From positions 1 to 64,000 of the forward strand of contig UBYA01000015.1 in assembly GCA_900469615.1 (NCBI GenBank): a stretch of 64,000 bases of DNA. The letters run 5' to 3'. The notes beneath the pieces are model-generated. The model was not told the origin of the DNA and did no database searches. It worked only from the letters and a program-made list of their open reading frames with translations. The stretch comes from Hyphomicrobiales bacterium (GTDB taxonomy: Bacteria > Pseudomonadota > Alphaproteobacteria > Rhizobiales > Rhizobiaceae). Both the position numbers and the translations under genes were made by a program. Below, piece by piece: positions 16,286-25,802 of this stretch; the first letter of the stretch is position 1, and every line of letters begins with the position of its first letter.

Positions 16286-16350
16286 GACTCTCTACACACA
16301 CTCAAGACCACGAGTGGCACTCTATCTTGCCACATTTAAAAATTGCCTAA
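16286..16350 (-). promoter_or_regulatory. putative CtrA box and GANTC site upstream of sciP
   Basis: On the minus strand, TTAG-N7-TTAA (16336-16350) differs by one base from the CtrA consensus. A GACTC/GAGTC methylation word lies at 16286-16290, immediately before the start codon. The remaining 300 bases up to cysQ are AT-rich and hold a repeat but no gene. Confidence 0.45.
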
Positions 16351-16562
16351 GCCCATGGTAAGACTTTGATAATAACTTTAATGAATGTGGCGGGCAGTTG
16401 ATTTGCCCTTGCGGGCGACGGGATGAAATTCCCGTTAGTCCCCTGATATTGCGGGGGAAATGCCGTTCATCCTATGATTTTTTGTCAGTAAGAACTTACG
16501 CTTCCGGCGGCGACCCGTTTGGCTGGATGAAAGCAATTTCCCTTTCCGGCAAGTATAATCCC

Positions 16563-16666
16563 AGAGCATTTCCAGGAAGAGCGCGCAGCGGTTTTCCGTC
16601 CGGAACTGCGCGAAGGCAGCAGGATTGAGCGTTTTCGCGATTCGAAGAAAAGCGGAAAAGCTCTAA
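16563..16666. repeat. dispersed intergenic repeat, copy C (inverted)
   Basis: This copy runs opposite to copies A, B, D and E: AGAGCATTTCCAGGAAGAGC, then GCGCAGCGGTTTTCCGTCCG, then a diverged GGAAAAGCTCTAA end. The final TAA/TAG-containing bases overlap the stop codon of cysQ on the minus strand, as copy B does for its neighbour. Confidence 0.6.
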
Positions 16667-17457
16667 GCGCGCGCCTCGCTTTTCTTGCCGCCCCAACAGA
16701 TGAAATGCGGGTTGGCGAAGTCGCAATCCTCGCTCTGGCCGATCTTGCCGTAGGCGAGAAGGCGGCCGTCGGTCGTCAGGGTCGAGCCGCCTGCGGCACG
16801 CAGCACGGCGTCGCCGGCGGCGGTATCCCATTCCATGGTGCGGCCGAAGCGCGGATAGACATCGGCCTTGCCTTCTGCGAGCAGGCAGAATTTCAAGGAT
16901 GAGCCGATCGACGTGCAGGCGGAAACCGAATGATCGGTCAGGAAGTCTTCGGTTTTCGCGTTGCTGTTGCAGCGGCTTGCAAGCGCCGTCAGCCTGGCAG
17001 GGCGCTCGCGCACGGCGATGGCCACGCGGTCGGAGATGCCGAAATGCTCGTCGACGAACAGCTTGCACGCTCCTCCGGACTCGCCGGTAAAGGCTATTCC
17101 GAGGGCCGGCGCGTAGACGATACCGACGATGGGAATGCCGTTTTCGATGTAGGCGATGTTGACGGTGAATTCGTCACGGTGCTCGATGAATTCGCGGGTC
17201 CCGTCGAGCGGATCGACGAGAAAGAAAGAGCGGCCCCGGACATTCGGGATTTTGCCGGCGGAAGCCTGCTCTTCGGCGACGGCCGGTATATGGGGGAAAT
17301 CCCGTTCGAGGTGCCTGAGGATGATATGTTCGGCGCGCTCGTCGGCGAGGGTGACGGGGCTCATATCCTGCTTCAGGGCAACCGCGTAGCCGGCACGATA
17401 GACCTCCAATATGGCCTTTCCTGCTTCGAGCGCCGCCTTTTCAAAAGTTGCAAGCAT
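16663..17457 (-). CDS. cysQ: 3'(2'),5'-bisphosphate nucleotidase CysQ
   Basis: A 264-residue inositol-monophosphatase-fold enzyme that would hydrolyse 3'-phosphoadenosine 5'-phosphate, a by-product of sulfate activation, at the inner membrane or in the cytoplasm. Metal ligands are visible in EEQASAGKIP, in the signature DPLDGTREFIEHRDEFTVNI and in MEWDTAAGDAVLRAAGG. I take MLATFEKAALEAGKAI at 17457 as the start because it begins at the first family helix; the frame is open to an ATG at 17511 that would add 18 basic residues. Neither start has a strong ribosome binding site. The gene ends inside repeat copy C. Confidence 0.9.
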   Translation of the reverse strand: MLATFEKAALEAGKAILEVYRAGYAVALKQDMSPVTLADERAEHIILRHLERDFPHIPAVAEEQASAGKIPNVRGRSFFLVDPLDGTREFIEHRDEFTVNIAYIENGIPIVGIVYAPALGIAFTGESGGACKLFVDEHFGISDRVAIAVRERPARLTALASRCNSNAKTEDFLTDHSVSACTSIGSSLKFCLLAEGKADVYPRFGRTMEWDTAAGDAVLRAAGGSTLTTDGRLLAYGKIGQSEDCDFANPHFICWGGKKSEARA

Positions 17458-17694
17458 GTGCTTCTTCGTCTTCCGCGCCTTGTCCGCTCCGCGCTTCAAG
17501 TCTCCGGACATTATAGATAGGAAGTTCCGATTGCGAAGTTTAGACTTCCGATGCCCCGGCTTCCTTCGCCTTACCGCGTGTCCGCGGGTTTAGCAACAGA
17601 GCTTGTCGTCACTCCCGCTGCTGCCGGAATTGCCGACCGGCGATGGCGTATTCCATCGGAAAGCCATGCGTGGCCGTGCCTGCGCATTCAGGAA

Positions 17695-17706
17695 AGAACA
17701 TGTTCT
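17695..17706. promoter_or_regulatory. 12-base perfect palindrome upstream of soxB
   Basis: AGAACATGTTCT is a perfect palindrome 86 bases before the soxB start, within the 334-base region between cysQ and soxB, which otherwise holds no gene. It could be an operator for the sarcosine oxidase operon. The half-site spacing (GAAC-N2-GTTC) does not match the alphaproteobacterial LexA box. Confidence 0.3.
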
Positions 17707-17791
17707 GTTTGCGAAGCTTTTTCGTTCTTTCGGGACTTGTCGTTTTTGTTGCATATGCGAATGTGCGGCCGGGTAGTATCGGGATGAATGC

Positions 17792-19042
17792 ATGCGATAT
17801 TCGGCATATCAGCTTCTGAAACAGGCGTTTTCGGGCAATCGTCACTGGCAGCCGGTGTGGCGGACGCCGGAGCCGAAACCGCATTATGACGTGATCATCG
17901 TCGGCGGCGGCGGGCATGGGCTGGCAACAGCCTATTATCTCGCCAAGGAATTCGGCATCACCAATGTCGCGGTATTGGAAAAGAGCTATATCGGCTCCGG
18001 CAATGTCGGCCGCAACACGACGATCATCCGCTCGAATTATCTGCTGCCGGGCAACGAGCCTTTCTACGAGTTCTCGATGAAGCTCTGGGAAGGGCTGGAG
18101 CAGGACTTCAATTACAATGCCATGGTCTCCCAGCGCGGCATCGTCAACCTGTTCCATTCCGATGGCCAGCGCGACGAATACGCCCGGCGCGGCAATGCCA
18201 TGCGCATGCACGGGGTCGACGCGGAGCTGCTCAATCGCGAGCAGGTTCGGCGGATGATGCCCTATCTCAATTTCGACCATGCGCGCTTTCCGATCCTCGG
18301 CGGCCTGTTGCAGCGGCGCGGCGGCACGGCGCGGCACGATGCGGTTGCCTGGGGCTATGCGCGCGGTGCCGATAGCCGCGGCGTCGATCTCATCCAGCAA
18401 TGCGAGGTGATCGGCATTCGCCGCGAAAACGGCATCGTCACCGGCGTCGAGACCAATCGCGGCTTCATCGGCTGCAACAAGCTGGCGCTCGCAGCCGCCG
18501 GCCATACCTCGATCCTCGGCAACATGGCCGATCTGGAACTGCCGATCGAAACACACGTCCTCCAGGCTTTCGTGTCCGAAGGGTTGAAGCCCGTCATCGA
18601 CAATGTCATCACCTACGGCGCGGGACACTTTTACATCTCGCAGTCCGACAAGGGCGGCTTGGTCTTCGGCGCCGATATCGATTATTACAGCTCCTATGCG
18701 CAGCGCGGCAATCTCGCCACCGTCGAGCATACGATGGAGGAGGGAGTGTCGCTCATCCCCGGCCTGTCGCGCGTGCGGGTGCTGCGCGCCTGGGGCGGCG
18801 TCATGGACATGAGCATGGACGGCTCGCCGATCATCGACCGCACTCCCATCGACAATCTCTATCTGAACTGCGGCTGGAACTATGGCGGCTTCAAAGCGAC
18901 GCCGGCCTCGGGCTTCTGCTTCGCGCATCTGATCGCCAGGGGCGAAAGCCACGATGTCAGCCGCCTTCTGCGTCTTGACCGCTTCGAGCGCGGATTCGCG
19001 ATCGACGAAGGCGGCAAGGGTCCGCAGCCGAACCTGCATTGA
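17792..19042 (+). CDS. soxB: sarcosine oxidase beta subunit
   Basis: SoxB, 416 residues, the flavin-bearing subunit of heterotetrameric sarcosine oxidase, which demethylates sarcosine to glycine and passes the one-carbon unit to tetrahydrofolate. A DAO-type FAD fold starts with the dinucleotide loop DVIIVGGGGHGLATAYYLA, and the following SGNVGRNTTIIRSNY region corresponds to where the beta subunit holds its covalent FMN. The C-terminus has the family LYLNCGWNYGGFKATPASG. It is the first gene of soxBDAG, with soxD 13 bases downstream. Confidence 0.95.
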   Translation: MRYSAYQLLKQAFSGNRHWQPVWRTPEPKPHYDVIIVGGGGHGLATAYYLAKEFGITNVAVLEKSYIGSGNVGRNTTIIRSNYLLPGNEPFYEFSMKLWEGLEQDFNYNAMVSQRGIVNLFHSDGQRDEYARRGNAMRMHGVDAELLNREQVRRMMPYLNFDHARFPILGGLLQRRGGTARHDAVAWGYARGADSRGVDLIQQCEVIGIRRENGIVTGVETNRGFIGCNKLALAAAGHTSILGNMADLELPIETHVLQAFVSEGLKPVIDNVITYGAGHFYISQSDKGGLVFGADIDYYSSYAQRGNLATVEHTMEEGVSLIPGLSRVRVLRAWGGVMDMSMDGSPIIDRTPIDNLYLNCGWNYGGFKATPASGFCFAHLIARGESHDVSRLLRLDRFERGFAIDEGGKGPQPNLH

Positions 19043-19055
19043 GGGCACAATACCA

Positions 19056-19334
19056 ATGGCAAGCTTGATCAACTGCCCGCATTGCGGCGTGCGACCCAAG
19101 GAAGAATTCTCCATTCGCGGCTCGGCGTCCGTCGTTCGCCCGGCACCCGCGGCACCGGACGAGGACTGGAATCGCTATGTCTTTGTCCGCGACAACGAGC
19201 GCGGCCGCATTCAGGAATACTGGCATCACAGCGCCGGGTGCCGCCGCTGGCTGGTCGTCGATCGCAGCAACGTCACCCACGAGGTCTTTTCCGTTACCGA
19301 CGCCGAAGAAAAGGCGAAGGAGGCGGCGCGATGA
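19056..19334 (+). CDS. soxD: sarcosine oxidase delta subunit
   Basis: SoxD, 92 residues, the small zinc-binding subunit of heterotetrameric sarcosine oxidase. The N-terminal NCPHCGVRPKEEF and the downstream EYWHHSAGCRRWLVVDR provide three Cys and a His expected to bind zinc. The ATG at 19056 gives MASLINCPHCG; the frame is open upstream but overlaps the end of soxB. Its stop codon overlaps the soxA start (ATGA), indicating translational coupling. Confidence 0.95.
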   Translation: MASLINCPHCGVRPKEEFSIRGSASVVRPAPAAPDEDWNRYVFVRDNERGRIQEYWHHSAGCRRWLVVDRSNVTHEVFSVTDAEEKAKEAAR

Positions 19335-22288
19335 CGGCCTATCGTCTGTCCAGCGGCGGCCTCGTCAACCGCAGCCGCCCGCTGTCCTTCCAGTTCGACG
19401 GCAAGGAGATGAAGGGGCTGGAGGGCGATACGCTCGCCGCCGCACTTCTTGCCAATGACCAGCTGCTGGTCGGGCGCAGCTTCAAATATCACCGGCCGCG
19501 CGGCATCCTCACCGCCGGCTCGGCCGAGCCCAACGCGCTCGTTACCATCGGCAAGGGCGGACGCACCGAACCGAATACGCGGGCGACCGTTGCCGAACTC
19601 TATCAGGGCATGACGGCCGAGAGCCAGAACCGCTGGCCTTCCCTGAAGCACGACATCGGCTCTATCAATGGCTTGCTATCGCCCTTCCTGGGTGCCGGCT
19701 TCTACTACAAGACCTTCATGTGGCCCGCCGCCTTCTGGGAGAAGGTCTACGAACCGATCATCCGGCGCGCCGCCGGCCTCGGCAAGGCGGTCATGCAAGC
19801 CGATCCGGACCGGTACGAGAAGGCCTGGGCGCATTGCGACCTGCTTGTCATCGGCTCCGGCCCGGCGGGACTGATGGCGGCTCTGACCGCCGCTCGCGCG
19901 GGCCTGCGCGTCGTCCTGGCCGACGAGGGCTTTCGCCTTGGCGGTTCGCTGCTTTCGGAAAGATTGATTGTCGGCGGCGCTTCCTCCGATGTCTTCGTAC
20001 AGGCGACGCTGGAGGAGTTGCAGAGCTTCGAGAACGTGACCTTGATGCCGCGAACGACCGTGTTCGGCTGGTACGACGACAATGTCTTCGGCGCGGTCGA
20101 GAAGGTGCAGAAGCATGTGGCGGTGCCGTCGCCCGACCTGCCGGTCGAGCGTCTTTGGCGCATCGCCGCCAAGCGCGCCATCCTCGCCTCCGGCGCCGAG
20201 GAGCGGCCGCTGGTGTTCGGCGGCAACGATCGGCCGGGCGTCATGATGGCCGGCGCGATGCGCAGCTATCTCAACCGCTACGGCGTCGTTGCCGGGCAGA
20301 AGGTGGCGATTTTCACCAATGGCGGCTCCGGCTACCGCACGGCGGCCGATCTGGCTGCCGCAGGTGTCGAGATTTCGGCGATCCTCGATGCGCGGGGCGC
20401 ATCGGCCGACGCTGCTCCTCAAGGTGTCCGCGTCGTGCATGGCGCGAGCGTCCATGCGACCAAGGGCAGGTATCGCCTCAGCGGCGTCATCGCCGATCGC
20501 GGCGGTCTGGATGAATTGATTGCCTGCGATGCGCTTGCCATGTCGGGCGGCTGGTCGCCGATCATTCATCTCGCCTGCCAGCGCGGCGCGAAGCCGGTGT
20601 GGTCGGACGAAAAGCAGGCCTTCATGGCGCCGCTCGTCGGTGGCGAGCTGGAGATTGCCGGCTCGGCTGCCGGTGTCGAGAGCGTTGCCGGCTGCCTTGC
20701 CGATGGCGTGGAAAAGGCACGGCGGATCGTTCAAAGCCTAGGCCGCACCGCTCATGCGGCCGACCTGCCCGACGTCGAAGGAGAGTATGATGCATCCTTC
20801 GCAGCGATCTGGCATGTGCCGGGCGCGAAGGACAAGGCATTCGTGGATTTCCAGAACGATGTCCACGCCAAGGATCTCGGTCTCGCGCTGCGCGAAGGCT
20901 TCGGCCATGTGGAGCACGCCAAGCGCTATACGACGAGCGGCATGGCGACGGATCAGGGCAAGCTCGGCAACGTCAATGCCGCCGGGATCATCGCCGGCAT
21001 GCGCGGCGTCAGCCCTGCCGCTGTCGGCACGACCACGTTCAGGCCGTTCTACACGCCCGTTTCGTTCGGCGCACTGGCGGGCACGGCGCGCGACAAGCAC
21101 GCGCAGCCGGTCAGGGAATCGCCGCTGCATGGCTGGGCCAAGAAGAACGGCGCGACCTTCGTCGAGTCCGGTCTCTGGTATCGCTCGGCCTGGTTTGCCC
21201 GGCCGGGCGAGAAGGGCTGGCGCGACAGCGTCGACCGCGAAGTGCTGAACGTGCGCAACAATGTCGGCCTGTGCGACGTGTCGACGCTCGGCAAGATCGA
21301 GATCTTCGGCAAGGATGCGGCGGAGTTCCTCAACCGCCTCTATTCCAACGCCTTCCTGAAGCTGCCGATCGGCAAGGCGCGCTATGGCCTGATGCTGCGC
21401 GAGGACGGCATGGTCTTCGACGACGGTACGACGAGCCGGCTGACGCCCGACCATTTCTTCATGACGACCACGACGGCGATGGCCGGCGAGGTGATGAGCC
21501 ACATGGAATTCTCGGCGCAGACGCTCTGGCCGCAGCTCGACGTTCGGTTCGTCTCCTCGTCCGATCAATGGGCGCAGATGGCGATTGCCGGTCCGAAGGC
21601 GCGGCTGGTGCTGGAGCAGGTTGTCGAGGACGATCTTTCCGATGCGTTCTTCCCGTTCCTCGCCGCCGCCGAGGTGATACTGAAGGGCGGCCTGAGGGCG
21701 CGTCTGTTCCGCATCTCCTTCTCGGGCGAGCTCGCCTACGAGCTTGCGGTTCCGGCCGGTTATGGCGAGGCGGTGGCGGATGCGATCATGGAAGCCGGCA
21801 AGGCGCAAGGCATTTGTGCCTATGGCGTCGAAGCGCTCAACGTGCTGCGAATCGAAAAGGGGCATATCACCCATAGCGAGCTCGATGGCCGCACCACTCC
21901 CGACGATGTCGGGCTTGGCCGCATGCTGTCGACACAGAAGCCGGATTTCATCGGCAAGAGGCTGTCGACTCGCTTCGGCCTGACCGCCGCCGACCGCGTG
22001 CAACTCGTTGGCCTGAAGCCGATCGACACTGCCAAGGAAATCCATGCCGGCGCGCATATCTTGAAGGAGGGCGCCAGGCCCTCGACCGTGAACGATCAGG
22101 GCCATGTTTCGTCGGTGTGCTTCTCGCCCACGCTCGGGCATTTCATCGCCTTGGCCTTCCTGAAATCGGGCCGGGAGCGTATCGGCGAGCGTGTGATCGT
22201 CTGGGACGGATTGCGGGGCGAGGAAGTGGCCGCCGAGGTCTGCAGCCCGGTCTTTGTCGATCCGGACAACAAAAAGCTTTTGGGGTGA
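19331..22288 (+). CDS. soxA: sarcosine oxidase alpha subunit
   Basis: SoxA, 985 residues, the largest subunit. An N-terminal beta-grasp segment resembling a 2Fe-2S ferredoxin fold (residues about 15-100, with GRSFKYHRPRGIL) precedes an NAD-binding Rossmann region opening with LLVIGSGPAGLMAALTAARAG near residue 175. A C-terminal GcvT-like domain of about 380 residues binds tetrahydrofolate and accepts the methyl-derived carbon as methylene-tetrahydrofolate. The start is fixed by the ATGA overlap with soxD. It is followed after seven bases by soxG. Confidence 0.97.
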   Translation: MTAYRLSSGGLVNRSRPLSFQFDGKEMKGLEGDTLAAALLANDQLLVGRSFKYHRPRGILTAGSAEPNALVTIGKGGRTEPNTRATVAELYQGMTAESQNRWPSLKHDIGSINGLLSPFLGAGFYYKTFMWPAAFWEKVYEPIIRRAAGLGKAVMQADPDRYEKAWAHCDLLVIGSGPAGLMAALTAARAGLRVVLADEGFRLGGSLLSERLIVGGASSDVFVQATLEELQSFENVTLMPRTTVFGWYDDNVFGAVEKVQKHVAVPSPDLPVERLWRIAAKRAILASGAEERPLVFGGNDRPGVMMAGAMRSYLNRYGVVAGQKVAIFTNGGSGYRTAADLAAAGVEISAILDARGASADAAPQGVRVVHGASVHATKGRYRLSGVIADRGGLDELIACDALAMSGGWSPIIHLACQRGAKPVWSDEKQAFMAPLVGGELEIAGSAAGVESVAGCLADGVEKARRIVQSLGRTAHAADLPDVEGEYDASFAAIWHVPGAKDKAFVDFQNDVHAKDLGLALREGFGHVEHAKRYTTSGMATDQGKLGNVNAAGIIAGMRGVSPAAVGTTTFRPFYTPVSFGALAGTARDKHAQPVRESPLHGWAKKNGATFVESGLWYRSAWFARPGEKGWRDSVDREVLNVRNNVGLCDVSTLGKIEIFGKDAAEFLNRLYSNAFLKLPIGKARYGLMLREDGMVFDDGTTSRLTPDHFFMTTTTAMAGEVMSHMEFSAQTLWPQLDVRFVSSSDQWAQMAIAGPKARLVLEQVVEDDLSDAFFPFLAAAEVILKGGLRARLFRISFSGELAYELAVPAGYGEAVADAIMEAGKAQGICAYGVEALNVLRIEKGHITHSELDGRTTPDDVGLGRMLSTQKPDFIGKRLSTRFGLTAADRVQLVGLKPIDTAKEIHAGAHILKEGARPSTVNDQGHVSSVCFSPTLGHFIALAFLKSGRERIGERVIVWDGLRGEEVAAEVCSPVFVDPDNKKLLG

Positions 22289-22295
22289 TGGGCCG

Positions 22296-22850
22296 ATGAG
22301 CGTCGCGTTTCAGAACAGGCATGTGCTGGAAGATCATATTTCCGGTTTCGAGGCTGCCGCCAATCCGAACCATCTCGCCGTCGTGCGTCGTCCCGCCATC
22401 TTCTCCGTGCTCGGCAGGGCAGGAGACCAGGACGGCGTTCTGGCAAGCCTGAAGGCGATGAAGGACGTGTCGGTTCGCGAAATCGGGCCGCGGGAGTGGT
22501 TCGTCGTGTCGGAGACACTGGGCGCCGATAGCGTGGCGCGGGATCTCTTCACGCTCGACCCGGCCAAGGTCTCCTTTTTCGAGCAGAGCGATGGTCGCGT
22601 CATGCTTCGCATCTCCGGCCCCAGCGTCCGGCGCATCCTCGCCAAATGCGTGGCCGTCGATCTGCATCCGCAGGTCTTCGCCGAAGGGCACTCGGCCAAC
22701 ATGCTGTGCTGCCATGTCAGTACCAACATCGCGCGCACGGGCCCCGATCGTTTCGAAATCATCGTGCCGCGCTCCTATGCCGGCAGCGTATTCGATGAGA
22801 TCATGGAGATGGGCCGCGAGTTCGCGCTGACGGCCGGTTTTGCCGACTGA
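22296..22850 (+). CDS. soxG: sarcosine oxidase gamma subunit
   Basis: SoxG, 184 residues, the last structural subunit of the heterotetramer. It has a GcvT-like fold with the family features RISGPSVRRILAKCVAVDLH and the CHVSTNIARTGPDRFEIIVP region. The ATG at 22296 has GGGGTGATGGG upstream and lies seven bases after soxA. No purU or glyA follows; instead a dimethylglycine dehydrogenase-like gene lies 219 bases downstream. Confidence 0.93.
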   Translation: MSVAFQNRHVLEDHISGFEAAANPNHLAVVRRPAIFSVLGRAGDQDGVLASLKAMKDVSVREIGPREWFVVSETLGADSVARDLFTLDPAKVSFFEQSDGRVMLRISGPSVRRILAKCVAVDLHPQVFAEGHSANMLCCHVSTNIARTGPDRFEIIVPRSYAGSVFDEIMEMGREFALTAGFAD

Positions 22851-23069
22851 AAAGCCTAATGTTAGCGCAGTTCGGATGCCTTGCCGGCCGGCTTGCGCCT
22901 ACGCGCGCCAATGGCGCGATCCGAACAATTGCGATGGCGCAAACAGACATATCGGTTTCGCAGTTCGGGCTATTTGGCCTATCGGATAGTCTCTAGGTTT
23001 CCTCTCAAACACGGTCGGTCGCGCGGGAAGACACCCGGCGGCTTCGTGCCGGAAACAGGGGATTCCCAG

Positions 23070-25496
23070 ATGAAAAGCCATGCCAAGGTCGTCGTCATCG
23101 GTGGCGGTGTCGTCGGATGTTCGGTGCTCTATCACCTGACGAAATTCGGCTGGAAGGATGTGGTGCTGCTCGAGCGCTCCGAGCTGACATCAGGCTCGAC
23201 CTGGCACGCCGCCGGTGGCATGCACACGATCAACGGCGATCCGAACGTCGCCAAGCTGCAGAAATATACCGTCGAGCTCTACAAGGAGATCGAGGAGTAT
23301 TCCGGTCAGGACATCGGCCTGCATCTGACCTCCGGCCTGATGCTGGCCGCCACGCCGCAGCGCTTCGACTGGCTGAAATCCATTCTCGCCAAGGGTCGCT
23401 ATAACGGTCTGGAGGCGACGCTGCTGACGCCGAAGGAAGCGCATGAGATGATGCCGCTTCTCGACCCCGATCAGTTTGTCGGCGCGCTCTACGATCCCGT
23501 CGAAGGCCATCTCGACCCCTATGGCACGACGCATGCCTATGCCCGCTCCGCCAAGAAGAACGGTGCGGAAATCTACCTTCACACCAAGGTGGAAGAGCTG
23601 GTGCAGCGCGAGGATGGCTGCTGGCGCGTCGTCACCAACCAGGGCGAGATCATCGCCGAGCACGTCGTCAACGCCGCGGGCCTCTGGGCGCGCGAAGTCG
23701 GCCGCATGGTAGGGCTGGAGCTGCCGGTGCTCGCCATGGAGCACATGTACCTCATCACCGAGGACATGCCCGAGGTCATCGACTTCAACAAGACGACGGG
23801 CAAGGAGCTGATGCACTGCGTCGACTTCGACGGCGAGATCTATCTGCGCCAGGAGCGGCAGGGCATGCTGATGGGCACCTACGAGAAGGCGTGTCGCCCA
23901 TGGTCGCCGGTGACGACGCCCTGGGATTTCGGCCACGAGTTGCTGGCCGAGGATATCGAGCGCATCACGCCGGAGCTGGAAGTCGGTTTCCGCCATTTCC
24001 CGGCCTTCAACAATGCCGGTATCAAGAAGATCATCAACGGGCCTTTCACCTTCTCGCCGGACGGCAACCCGCTGGTCGGGCCGGTGCGGGGCCTGCGCAA
24101 TTACTGGTCGGCCTGCGCCGTCATGGCCGGCTTCAGCCAGGGCGGCGGCGTCGGCTTGGCGCTCGCCAACTGGATGATCTACGGCGATCCGGGCTTCGAC
24201 GTCTTCGCCATGGACGTTTCCCGCTACGGCGATTATGCGACGCTCGCCTATACCAATGCCAAGGTGCGCGAGAATTATGCGCGCCGATTCTCCATCCGCT
24301 ATCCCAATGAAGAGCTGCCGGCCGGACGTCCGCTGCTGACCACGCCGATCTACGACAAGCTGAAGGAGGCCGGCGGCGTCTTCGGCGCCTATTACGGCCT
24401 CGAGCAGGCGCTGTGGTTCGCTCCGCAAGGCGAGGTCGATCAATTCTCCTGGCGCCGTTCCAACGATTTCGATGTCGTTGGCGCTGAAGCCAGGGCGGTG
24501 CGCGACAGCGTCGGCCTGATGGAGACGTCGGGCTTCGCCAAATATTCGGTCAAGGGACCGGGCGCGGAAGCATTCCTCGATACGCTGCTGACCTGCCGCA
24601 TCCCGGCCGTCGGCCGCATGACGCTGGCGCCGATGCTGAAGCATGACGGCAAGCTGATCGGCGATTTCACGCTGGCGAAGCTCGCAGAAGAGGATTTCCT
24701 TCTCATCGGCTCCGGCATTGCCGAAGCCTATCACATGCGCTGGTTCGAAAACCTGCTGCCGAAGGACGGCTCGGTCGAGCTGAAGGCCCTCGGCCTGTCG
24801 CTGCTCGGCCTTTCGATCGCCGGCCCGAATTCCCGCAAGCTGCTGCAGAAGCTGACGCATCAGGATCTTTCCACCGCAGCCTTCCCTTTCATGTCGATCC
24901 GGCGCATGGATGTCGGCATGGCGCCGGCCTTCGTCGGCCGCGTCTCCTATACGGGCGACCTCGGATACGAGATCTGGATGAAGCCGGAATATCAGCGCTA
25001 CGTCTTCGACCTTCTGATGCAGGAAGGCGCCGAGTTCGATATCCGCCTCTTTGGCCTGCGGGCGCTGAACGCGTTGCGCCTCGACAAGTCCTACGGCAGC
25101 TGGGCGCGAGAATACCGGCCGCTCTACGGGCCTCTGGAAGCCGGCCTCAACCGATTCGTGGCGCTCTCCAAGGAAGCCGATTTCATCGGCAAGGCGGCAG
25201 CCGCCAGGGAGAAGGCCGAGGGCGGGGCGCTGCGGCTGCGCACGTTCATCCTGAGCGCAAAGGATGCCGATGTCATCGGCGACGAGCCGATCTATCACAA
25301 CGGCGCCGTCTGTGGCTGGGTGACATCGGGCGGATATGCCCATGCGTCCGGCCTTTCCGTTGCCGTCGGCTACGTGCCGAAGGAAATCGCCGACGAGCCG
25401 CAAGGGTGGTCGGTGGAACTGCTCGGCGAGCTTCTGCCGGCAAGCCTGCAGGCCGAGCCGCTATTCGATGCTGACGGTGCAAGGATGCGCGCGTGA
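23070..25496 (+). CDS. FAD-dependent dimethylglycine/sarcosine dehydrogenase-like protein with GcvT domain
   Basis: An 808-residue two-domain flavoprotein. The N-terminal DAO domain opens with VVVIGGGVVGCSVLYHLT and contains TSGSTWHAAGGMHTING, where the His of the SxWHAAG motif carries covalent FAD in dimethylglycine dehydrogenase. The C-terminal 400 residues are a GcvT-like folate-binding domain with SIAGPNSRKLLQKLTHQDLS and RVSYTGDLGYEIWM. It would oxidatively demethylate an N-methylglycine and load the carbon on tetrahydrofolate. Directly after soxBDAG, it probably acts in the same betaine-derived pathway. The exact substrate is uncertain. Confidence 0.85.
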   Translation: MKSHAKVVVIGGGVVGCSVLYHLTKFGWKDVVLLERSELTSGSTWHAAGGMHTINGDPNVAKLQKYTVELYKEIEEYSGQDIGLHLTSGLMLAATPQRFDWLKSILAKGRYNGLEATLLTPKEAHEMMPLLDPDQFVGALYDPVEGHLDPYGTTHAYARSAKKNGAEIYLHTKVEELVQREDGCWRVVTNQGEIIAEHVVNAAGLWAREVGRMVGLELPVLAMEHMYLITEDMPEVIDFNKTTGKELMHCVDFDGEIYLRQERQGMLMGTYEKACRPWSPVTTPWDFGHELLAEDIERITPELEVGFRHFPAFNNAGIKKIINGPFTFSPDGNPLVGPVRGLRNYWSACAVMAGFSQGGGVGLALANWMIYGDPGFDVFAMDVSRYGDYATLAYTNAKVRENYARRFSIRYPNEELPAGRPLLTTPIYDKLKEAGGVFGAYYGLEQALWFAPQGEVDQFSWRRSNDFDVVGAEARAVRDSVGLMETSGFAKYSVKGPGAEAFLDTLLTCRIPAVGRMTLAPMLKHDGKLIGDFTLAKLAEEDFLLIGSGIAEAYHMRWFENLLPKDGSVELKALGLSLLGLSIAGPNSRKLLQKLTHQDLSTAAFPFMSIRRMDVGMAPAFVGRVSYTGDLGYEIWMKPEYQRYVFDLLMQEGAEFDIRLFGLRALNALRLDKSYGSWAREYRPLYGPLEAGLNRFVALSKEADFIGKAAAAREKAEGGALRLRTFILSAKDADVIGDEPIYHNGAVCGWVTSGGYAHASGLSVAVGYVPKEIADEPQGWSVELLGELLPASLQAEPLFDADGARMRA

Positions 25497-25802
25497 CACG
25501 CGATGTCGGAGACGACGGCGGCAGGCCCGGCAAGGCCCGCCGCTGACGAAAGCTTTTCAAAAAGCACGCATTGTCCAACGATTCTGACTAATTTCGAGCC
25601 AGGCACTGCCGCTTTTGTGTTATTTTTGGTCGGTTTCGCATCAGCGCGCGGCGATTTGAAAAGAATTTGTCAATTTCTCGCCTTTTTGGCTTCACATTTC
25701 CTTCGAAAGCGGTATGGAATCGGGGCCATGGGCCTCTCGAAGGAACCCTAAAAAGTAATAAGAGATGCGGTCGTTTGACGCCGCATCCAGGGGAAATGAC
25801 AT
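25497..25802. other. intergenic region before livH, no gene
   Basis: This 306-base gap holds a GGCGG/CCGCC-type hairpin at about 25516-25543, which may end the preceding transcript, then AT-rich DNA expected to contain the liv promoter. I could not pick a clear -35/-10 pair. Confidence 0.4.

Noticed and set aside
17695..17706. Palindrome before soxB considered as a LexA (SOS) box.
   Set aside because: Alphaproteobacterial LexA recognises GTTC-N7-GTTC and the Bacillus type needs GAAC-N4-GTTC; here the spacing is two bases and the neighbouring genes are metabolic.
23190..25403. A 737-codon minus-strand open frame opposite the dimethylglycine dehydrogenase-like gene.
   Set aside because: The sequence is rich in Arg, His, Gln and Asp with no fold signature, while the plus strand has clear FAD and GcvT motifs. 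The same applies to long antisense frames opposite soxB, soxA, livM, urtA and ureC.
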